Positions 56,526 to 64,000 of a stretch of DNA of 64,000 nt are shown in pieces (the stretch's first letter is position 1; each line of letters opens with the position of its first letter). The notes under the pieces are model-generated. The model was given only the letters and a program-made list of their open reading frames with translations, had not been told where the DNA came from and made no database searches. Location: assembly GCA_000711775.1 (NCBI GenBank), contig ARYC01000747.1, positions 31,429 through 95,428 on the forward strand. Direction: 5' to 3'. Both the position numbers and the translations under genes were made by a program. Source of the stretch: Oxytricha trifallax. Its lineage: Eukaryota > Ciliophora > Spirotrichea > Sporadotrichida > Oxytrichidae.

Positions 56526-57950
56526 ATTGAGGTAAGTTATTGTGATCTTTTTGAAATATTGTAAGTGTAGTATTTATTACAAAAAGGAATCACAACTTTG
56601 CTGAATCAAATAGAAGCAGATATATTAAAGTTATCATTTAAAACTAATCTTTTAACCAGGTCAATAATTTATTTTGTCAGAAAAACAAAAACACCATTAT
56701 TGTCAATTAAAGAAGTTAAATAGTTCAAATTTAAAATCAATTATATTCTTATGTCAAGGATAGCTAATCTATCAAGGATTTAAATTTTCTATATATAATA
56801 AAAAGTTAAATTCTTAAATTAAGACAAAATATAATTATTTGACAGTTTGAGGAAAGTTTCCAAGCTTCAAGAAATTAAATTCAGAGAGATCAATATTGTA
56901 TAAATACATTTCAATTCTGAAAATAAATTAAAATTAAATATATTAATAACTAAGTTAGTGGTCGTTAACTTTCTGGAAACCTAGAAATTAAGTTACCCAC
57001 TGGAGCGATATAACTTGACTTTAGTTTGGGTGATTTTATTAATTTAACTTGCTTTAATGGAAACCATATGGTCTGTATTTCAAGAAAATTACTGCCATGT
57101 ATTCATACGATATTCATAATTCCTTATTTAAAAGCTAATTAATGTAAATATTAGGTTTGTTAATCGCTAGGAAATAATGAATATTATTAAAGATAATTGA
57201 ACTGACTCATAGAAAATTATATCCTATCTTTGTATATTTATTGTTAAAATTTTGGCATATTTATTATCATAAGGAGTTACTATTATTAAGTGAATTAATA
57301 AAATATTGATTTATTAATTTTTTTTAGAATGATTTGTTTTTGAAGGTCAACTTTTAATAATAAGTTATAATTTAACATAAGCTTATAATAAGATACTTTA
57401 GCATGTCATTACTTTTGGAGTTTGCAAGCTTGTGTATTTTTTATTCTCCATTTGCTGTTCCTAAGATTAAGCTTATTGAATTATAAGAATGAATTCCATA
57501 AATTTAAAATAACTTATTTAAATTTGATTTTATTAAAATACAAGTGTCATAATGTATTTAAAATATTCATTCTTATGGTATCAGTAATATCCTTATGTAT
57601 TTAAAGTGAAAAATTATCACGATTGTTTACAAGGAAATAAGATAATAATATTGGTAGAGATTAAAACAAATTTAGTGACACTAATACTTGATTTGCAAAT
57701 AGCCACAATTTAAATAGCTAGAATTATTTGCTGGTATAAATTCGATATTCTTAAATATCCATCACTAAACATAGTTTAATTAATTTATAATGTAAATCAA
57801 TAAACTGTCTTGCTTACTGTTATGATTTTAAATATTAAGTAGCATTTGATAAGAGGTTGATCTAGATATAAAAGGAAGGATATGAGCAGTTAGTTCAAGA
57901 TGAAAAGAACAATCTTTCTGATCATTTAGTGAAGATTATACAAACAAAAC
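56526..57950. other. AT-rich DNA, no gene supported
   Basis: Right flank of TBE-3. I saw no continuation of the MORN gene here. Confidence 0.45.
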
Positions 57951-58059
57951 TTTTATTTTGAAGTTTAAATTATCTGGTTCATCAGCTAATATAAAATTAA
58001 AGGGGCTTATAAGAAGAAATTTTGAGGTCTAAAGAGAGTCTGAAAATATCAACAGATGT

Positions 58060-59277
58060 TTAGAATGATTGAAGGAAAGCAAGAGATTAGAGAAATATAT
58101 GAAATGTAAACAATTTACTCTGAATGAGAAGAGATCACACACATCCTCAGATAGCAATAGATTTTTCCTAGAGAAATTTGTTTAAATACAGAGAAAATTT
58201 CAAATAGCTAAATCATTAGTTTAAATGGCATTCAATATTGCAATTTAAGAAATAGATAATATAGCCTAAAAATAAATAAATATTCATAATATTTATATTA
58301 ATAACTTGCTTAATGTTAAAAAACATATGCATTCAAAACTTTTTCATGTTAAAGAGTAGCTAAAAATTGAATAAAACTACAATATCTCTATAAAAACGTT
58401 TACAAAACTTTTATTAGATAAATAAGTGAAAATCTTAAAAGTTTCATTGACCAAGTAATTTACTTTTGTATTTAATGATCCCTCATTTAGTTGATTTATT
58501 TAAAATGAAAGATATTTATATTTTTTTAAGATTACTTTAATAAACATAGATTACTCCCTGCTTTCAATTGATGATACAATCGCATAGGTTTCAATTATTG
58601 ATATTATTCATGATTTGTCTCAGCAAGGAGAGCTACCTTACAGTTTTGTTTCTAAAAGTCAATTTGACATTTGCTACTATTCCTGTTATTATAATCTATT
58701 TGTATATAAAATTTCTAAAATTAGTACTAATACGTTAGTTTTGTTTAGAGCAATAATTAGTCAATCTACATAACCCAATCAAGTTTATATGATTGAGTTT
58801 TGTAGAAATTTCAATTTTTTATCTTAAAAAGGATTTTTCAGCCACTACTAATAGTTAATAACTAACTGCTGTCCATTCCTCAGTCTGCAAGGAACTAATT
58901 AAATCAGCATTAAATCAGGTTACCAGAGAAGAGTAACTGTACCACTAGAATAAAATGTAAATATAATTGAAGTAACTCTTATCAATATTACTCAGCCAGA
59001 ATTTAAATTTTAAGTGGTAATATAACATATTGATGGTGGGGGAATTAAATTGCTCACATAAAAGAATTAATTAAATTTGAATAGTGTTATAATAAATATT
59101 AAAGATAAGATTTTATACAATTTTTCATTTAATATTTCAAATTATGTAGGGGAGGAAGTTTATTATAAGAAGTAATGGGATGAGAGGCAATCAGTGCCAA
59201 CTCAATTGTTTAATAGCCCTCATTAATAATTTGATTTATATTAATAGATAACACAACATTTCTATTCATCAAATTGA
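58060..59277 (+). CDS. Plus-strand coding segments of an unknown large protein
   Basis: A frame of about 400 codons with one TGA near 58,492, ending at TGA 59275. The second half is clearly protein-like (VSIIDIIHDLSQQGELPYSF, VYMIEFCRNFNFLSQKGFFS, VTLINITQPEFKFQVVIQ). It looks beta-rich, like an extracellular or surface protein, but I recognise no family. Long TGA-free frames arise easily in AT-rich DNA with one stop codon, so the N-terminal part (58.06-58.5 kb) is doubtful. Confidence 0.45.
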
Positions 59278-59936
59278 AATGAAATGTTAAATAATATATA
59301 TGAATTAATTTTCTTTCAATCAAGTAACTTTTTATTGAATAAATTAATGCAGTTATTTATGACAGATATAAGTAAATCGGGGTCCAGTTTTGAAATCAAA
59401 TAGGTTAGTTGCTTATTACAATTTAAATATAAATTATCTCATATTTCAGTTATTATTAAGACCCTTAATCCCTGCAGTATCCTTTCTTTAACATCTCTAC
59501 TTAGATTAATATAAGAAGAGTCTATAAATGACAATCTAATGCATATATTGTAATGTTTAATTCTAGGCATGTTAATTTGATAAACATCTTAGCTTTAAAT
59601 AATACTTCAACTGTTAAATAAAGCTATTTACCTGAAATAACTTGCAGGACAAAGTTATCTCTATAATATATATATAATAGTTTAAATCTCTTCCTTCAAA
59701 ACGACAGTATTTTTTGTCCTGAAATAGTCAAGTATATTACACATCAATCATTAGTATACTATGATGAAAGTGGAATTTTATTTTATATAATTATATTATT
59801 ATCTTATAAAGCTTTATTTAATCAGTGTGGACCATACTGTAACAAAAATTACTTTAATAAAACTTTATTAAAAATTAATCAAATATCTTTCTAACTACTT
59901 TTTTTAATGAATATCGTGATCTGCTAATTAAATGCC

Positions 59937-60481
59937 TCAGCAAATTTAACAAGTTTATTTACCGAAGTAATCGATGCCTCATCAATAGGAGTGGTGCCAT
60001 GTAAATTTTGATTGTCATTATAATTTATGATTGAGTTAAACCTTACACTCTATGCAGTGAGATTTTGTCATTGGAAATGATAAAGTAGCTGATATCATTA
60101 TAATTAAATTTTCACTTAAGTTTTTATTGAATAATCAATCCAATTGCACGATAATTGCCCCTCCAGTAGAAGTTAAACTGTAAATCGATCAATTATAGAT
60201 ATCATTTAACATATCTTTGCCATATAAAACTAATGTGTTCTATTGCTTTTACTCCTATAAAGGGATTTATTAATGTAATCTTCTATAACCTAATCAAAGT
60301 TGTTTCAGATGAACTTTAAATCTAAATTCTCATATAGAAGGCGAAGAAGGCTTTATATTAATTGATTTTGATAATCCAACAATATTATTAAATAGGTATA
60401 ATGCCACTGAAATTATATACTCAGTGGCTGATATTAATCACGATTAAGGAAATATCATAATACTTAAAGGGGATTTAAAAT
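59937..60481 (+). CDS. Further coding segments, same locus
   Basis: Plus-strand pieces in changing frames: ASANLTSLFTEVIDASSIGV, CTIIAPPVEVKLQIDQLQIS and HIEGEEGFILIDFDNPTILL ending at TGA near 60,480. Style resembles the 58.5-59.3 kb segment. Probably macronuclear-destined segments of one gene separated by AT-rich eliminated DNA. Confidence 0.4.
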
Positions 60482-60569
60482 GATGATTGAATGAATGCAG
60501 ATCACTGGACAGTCTTTAATTTTGAACTAATTAATGAATATGCTTGCAACATTTTTACGTTATAGTTTC

Positions 60570-60722
60570 AATATAATATATTTTATAAATATATGCAAAT
60601 ATAATATATTTTATAAATATATGCAAATATAATATATTTTATAAATATATGCAAATATAATATATTTTATAAATATATAAAAATATAATATATTTTATAA
60701 ATATATAAAAATATAATATGCT
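60570..60722. repeat. 28-bp tandem repeat, five copies
   Basis: The unit starts AATATAATATATTTTATAAA and continues TATATGCA; in the last two copies the end is TATATAAA. A partial sixth copy follows. Pure AT-rich satellite within the presumed eliminated DNA of the 58-61 kb locus. Confidence 0.9.
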
Positions 60723-61057
60723 TGTTAATAACAAATAAACTTAATAAACAAATTGCTACTTTGTTGATCTCTATATAGGGGTGATAGATAATAAACTTAC
60801 TAATTGACAATTTATAAATAAGTATTAACATTGAAGTTATGCTATTTTGTTAAATAGCTTTTATTGGTTTGTAGTGAAGAATATATATATCACTATTTAT
60901 TAGAAAACTATTTTAGAAGAACTTAGATAAGAATCGATTGGTAGAGTATTACTATAAATTAAGCAAACAAAATCACTTGATCAAAGATATAATTTATTAA
61001 TTATACTCTGTCATAATAATCTATTAAATAAAAAAATATCTAAAATTACTTAATATT

Positions 61058-61352
61058 ACAAGCTTTTAGCTGCAAAGGCAATATTAAAAACTGCGAATTT
61101 GCTTTTGATGAAGATAATGAAATTACGATTATGACTTTGGAAATCTTAAGAGAAGACTTATCTACCTAAAATCGATATTTTAAGTCTAATGTAATTAATA
61201 TTCATAGAGATAAGTTAAAATATAAAGAATAAAATCATATTTTGATATTAGTAAATAATTAATAACTGACTGTGGGTTGCATATCTCTTTATGTAAAACT
61301 ACTCTTCAATTTCTTACATAATCACTTTTTAATTCCACTTCACTGTGCTTAT
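61058..61352 (+). CDS. Coding segment, same locus
   Basis: Plus strand reads GNIKNCEFAFDEDNEITIMT through EILREDLSTQNRYFKSN, open to about 61,350. Likely the last visible segment of the 58-61 kb gene; the second half is AT-rich and uncertain. Confidence 0.35.
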
Positions 61353-61639
61353 TAATGAATTTATATGGTAATAATGATAAAAGTTAATATTTATTCTTTT
61401 CAGAGTCTCTTAGTCTACTGAAGCAGCAACATAATTACTCACAGAAAATTTAATCAAATCATTTTATTATATCAAACGCTATCGACAGTTCTTTTAATTA
61501 TTAAAAAAGTGCATCTTATTAGATTATTAAATGTAGTGAGACTCTAAATAAAATTAAAAGGAATTAAGGACGATAGTAATCTTATTTTTTATAATATTTT
61601 GAGTTTGACGCTTTTAAAGACCAAACAAATGGATGCCTC

Positions 61640-61760
61640 CCACATACCTGGAATTTTTTTAATTCGAGATTTGGGAGAGGTTCCAGATCTGGAACCAAAA
61701 GATTTCTTATTTATTCCAGATCTAAATCTGGAATATTTTTCTCAGATGTGGAATCTCATT
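61640..61760. repeat. Second cluster of TTCCAGAT palindromes
   Basis: Contains GGTTCCAGATCTGGAACC and TTCCAGATCTAAATCTGGAA, the same half-sites as at 1.56-1.71 kb. The two clusters lie 60 kb apart. Confidence 0.6.
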
Positions 61761-62769
61761 CAAATAAATTAGATTTTTTTTCTAATTAATTAATAAATAT
61801 ATTTGTTAATAAAATTTATAAATGTTTATATTTCTAATTTCTAAATATTTCAATGCAATTACTCTTAATATACAACATTTTTATTTAAAAAAATATAAAT
61901 TATAGATGAAATATATATAATTGAATTTCAAAAGAAATCAAAATTTTTCATGTTTTAATAGACGCCAATTTAAAATGGAATAAACTATAGCAAATAGTAC
62001 TTTACTTTATTTCTTAGTTTTACTTAAAATAATAAATGTGCAATTTATTTTAGAAATCTTTATATATAATTGTGACTTAGTAAGAGAATTATATAGGACC
62101 CTATATATTAAATATTATTATAATTTTAATGGTAAATGATAAACGAAAATACAAATTTATCATTAATTAATTATATATTTTAGCTATATATCCCAAACTT
62201 AATCTTTTCGTTGTAATAAGTAATATTTTTTAATTTTATTCCAATTAATTGCTTTGTAATGTATTGTAATTATTTAATATTTAATCTTTAAATTTACAGT
62301 TTATATAATAATTATTTGACTTTTTCATTAATTTTTATGATAATTTCAAATAAAAACAATCTCATATTTTTAAATATAGATTTTGAAGTATTTTTTCAAT
62401 AATAATGGCAATTTTATTGTAAAAATTAAAAGATTTAAAAATTGTTAATGACCCTTTATTCCGTGAAATTATGTATTAAAATTTATATATTAGTTACTTT
62501 TATCATTTGGATACTTATACTTTTATTAATATTGCATCAGCGTGTTCAAGTCCAAATTAAATTAGTGTCATAAAAAATTAACTGTATTGTATAAAACATT
62601 TGACTATATTTTAATGTTAAGTTAATTAAATCTTTAATTAAACAGTTTAAAAATGGCTTTACTCTTTTAAAGTTTAAAAGAATATATTTTTTAAACAATT
62701 TAAAGTTGGTTGTACTTAACTAAAGATAGTCCAAGTATGGTCGTTAATGTCAAAATTTTCTTCATTAAA
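61761..62769. other. AT-rich DNA, no gene
   Basis: Downstream flank of the 62.8-kb retroelement; nothing supported. Confidence 0.5.
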
Positions 62770-62789
62770 ATATTTAATTATTAAAAATT

Positions 62790-62860
62790 ATATATAATAA
62801 TAATAATTAACTCGCATCGAGGGGTCAAAGCCCCCCTGAGCATATCAATTATGAAGGAAC
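62790..62860 (-). other. Retroelement 3' end: GC-rich hairpin and (ATT)n tail
   Basis: On the minus strand, the stop codon is followed by GGGGGGCTTTGACCCC, able to fold, then GTTAATTATTATTATATA. Same arrangement as downstream of the 25.9-27.1 kb gene. Confidence 0.5.
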
Positions 62861-64000
62861 TCAGTTCCTTTGGTTGTTTCTTTTCTTTTTGTTGTTTTTT
62901 CTGGGTTTCTTTGGTTGTCTTTGTTTATTGTTGGGTTTTCTACCAGTGAATTAGTTTTGCCTTCTTCTGTCTTGTCTTAAGATGGTGACGAAATCGTCAC
63001 CTACGTGTTTATATTTAATGGGTGATTAGACTTATAAGATTTTAACAGAGAATTTAATAAGACCAAGGGAGATAAAAGATTTGAAGCTTTCCTTCATAAA
63101 GAAAACAATGTCAGTAGAGAGGTTCTTGGAAAAGTTCCAAGGAGTTTTAAATCTGATAGTGTTTGTGTTAAGCATGTGGTCTTGGTCTGTATCGCAGTAC
63201 ATAATTACATCTTAATTATAGGACCTAAGCTTGTCAATGGTTTTAAGGAAGGTTCTGATTTGCTTAGGGGTACTGTCGTCGTTAGCTATGGTGTGCTAAG
63301 CTTTAGTGTCTCTTTCAAGGATGTCTTCGATCTATTCGAAGTAGTAGGCAATTGTATTAGCTAGTCCTTGAGTTGCTGATTGAATTCTAAGGGAGACAAT
63401 TTGCTCTTTAAGCTCTAAGGCTTTAAAAAGAGTTCTGGCTGAGACTTTGGTGCCTTTGTTGGCTTCGTCGACTAGGGATTTGAATGCTAGGTCTGTCTTA
63501 GTTGAGTAGTAGTCTGGAAGGTCTTTGAACTTAACCGAAGATTTGTCATTCATTTGGGCGTCTCTGTGTTCACTCATATTTAATAGTGATTAATATTTTA
63601 TTATTAATTAGGAATCTTGTTTAAATTATTCTTTAAATTTTTCCTAGTCAGAAATCTTATTAAAGGGTGATTCCTCAATAAGGATTAAGGGTTCCTATTA
63701 AATAGGAAGCTTGATTGATGACGCATTAGAGTGCGTCAGAGATTGTTCACCTCCTTCATAGAAGGAGATGTCGGCTTCAGAGTCATAGTCTAGTGAGCTA
63801 GACTTGTCTATTGGCGCTTGGAGAATGGCGCATTGAGAAGCTAGAAATTTCTGCTCTTCCTGCATGAACTGTTAGTTAAGATTCTAAAGTTCTTGATGAG
63901 TGAACTTGTTATGGAACTATGTAAGTTCGCTGGTAAGTTAGAAGTCGATTTTGGTGTTAGTGGGAGGGGAAGGCATTGGAATGAACTCCGGTGAAGAGGA
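62861..64000 (-). CDS. ORF1/Gag-like basic-tailed protein, partial at window end
   Basis: About 380 codons without TGA, continuing beyond 64000. An internal ATG at 63577 (MSEHRDAQMNDKSSVKFKDL) could start a 238-residue product, but upstream sequence in the same frame is also protein-like (FMQEEQKFLASQCAILQAPI, DYDSEADISFYEGG), so the real start is probably outside. An acidic N-terminal region leads to a helical middle (LFKALELKEQIVSLRIQSAT) and a strongly basic tail (KPNNKQRQPKKPRKNNKKKR), as in nucleic-acid-binding Gag or LINE ORF1 proteins. The 3' tail supports a retroelement; no ORF2 follows. Confidence 0.65.

Noticed and set aside
60570-60722. CRISPR-like array
   Set aside because: The 28-bp units are contiguous with no spacers; it is a simple tandem satellite in a eukaryotic genome.

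Overview
The window reads as germline (micronuclear) DNA of a spirotrich ciliate, closest in type to Oxytricha/Stylonychia. TAA and TAG sit inside conserved domains where glutamine is expected and TGA ends the frames. The DNA is very AT-rich with islands of coding sequence. C4A4/G4T4 telomere-like blocks sit at transposon ends, and telomere-bearing elements (TBEs) with their three standard genes are present. All calls use the code TAA/TAG=Gln, TGA=stop. Ordinary macronuclear-destined genes are few and fragmentary; most of the window is a nested graveyard of mobile DNA.

Layout. 0.8-7.0 kb: a decayed fragment, an MT-A70 (N6-adenine methyltransferase) gene, then a GC-richer block with a chromodomain-like protein, a DD34E transposase fragment and two (or one frameshifted) unknown genes. 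8.0-16.2 kb: a C4A4 block, then a non-TBE DD34E transposase (element A), a coiled-coil companion gene, a Lys/Gln-rich gene, a MORN gene and a spliced SecA-like ATPase. 16.7-20.7 kb: a TBE lacking its 57-kDa gene (TBE-1) lying in a LINE ORF2. 22.1-22.5 kb: a 213-bp-arm palindrome. 25.9-27.25 kb: an ORF1-only retroelement. 28.56-32.54 kb: a divergent TBE relative without telomeric ends. 33-38.6 kb: a MITE, a frame-broken gene and an inverted duplication. 39.0-48.0 kb: a second C4A4-flanked element (B) whose transposase is split by TBE-2. 48.6-49.5 kb: zinc-finger MT-A70 gene. 50.1 kb: second MITE. 51.8-56.5 kb: TBE-3, itself split by a 624-bp foldback. 58-61.4 kb: plus-strand coding segments separated by AT-rich DNA. 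62.8-64 kb: second ORF1-only element running off the end.

How the parts relate. TBEs carry a DD34E transposase, a 22-kDa protein and a zinc-finger/kinase protein in one fixed arrangement. The 28.6-32.5 kb element repeats this arrangement with very diverged proteins. Elements A and B form another family that pairs a different DD34E transposase with a coiled-coil protein. Several apparent frameshifts resolve as 25-62 nt GT-AG introns, so some frame-broken genes here may be functional. All domain calls come from reading translations by eye; no database search was run.
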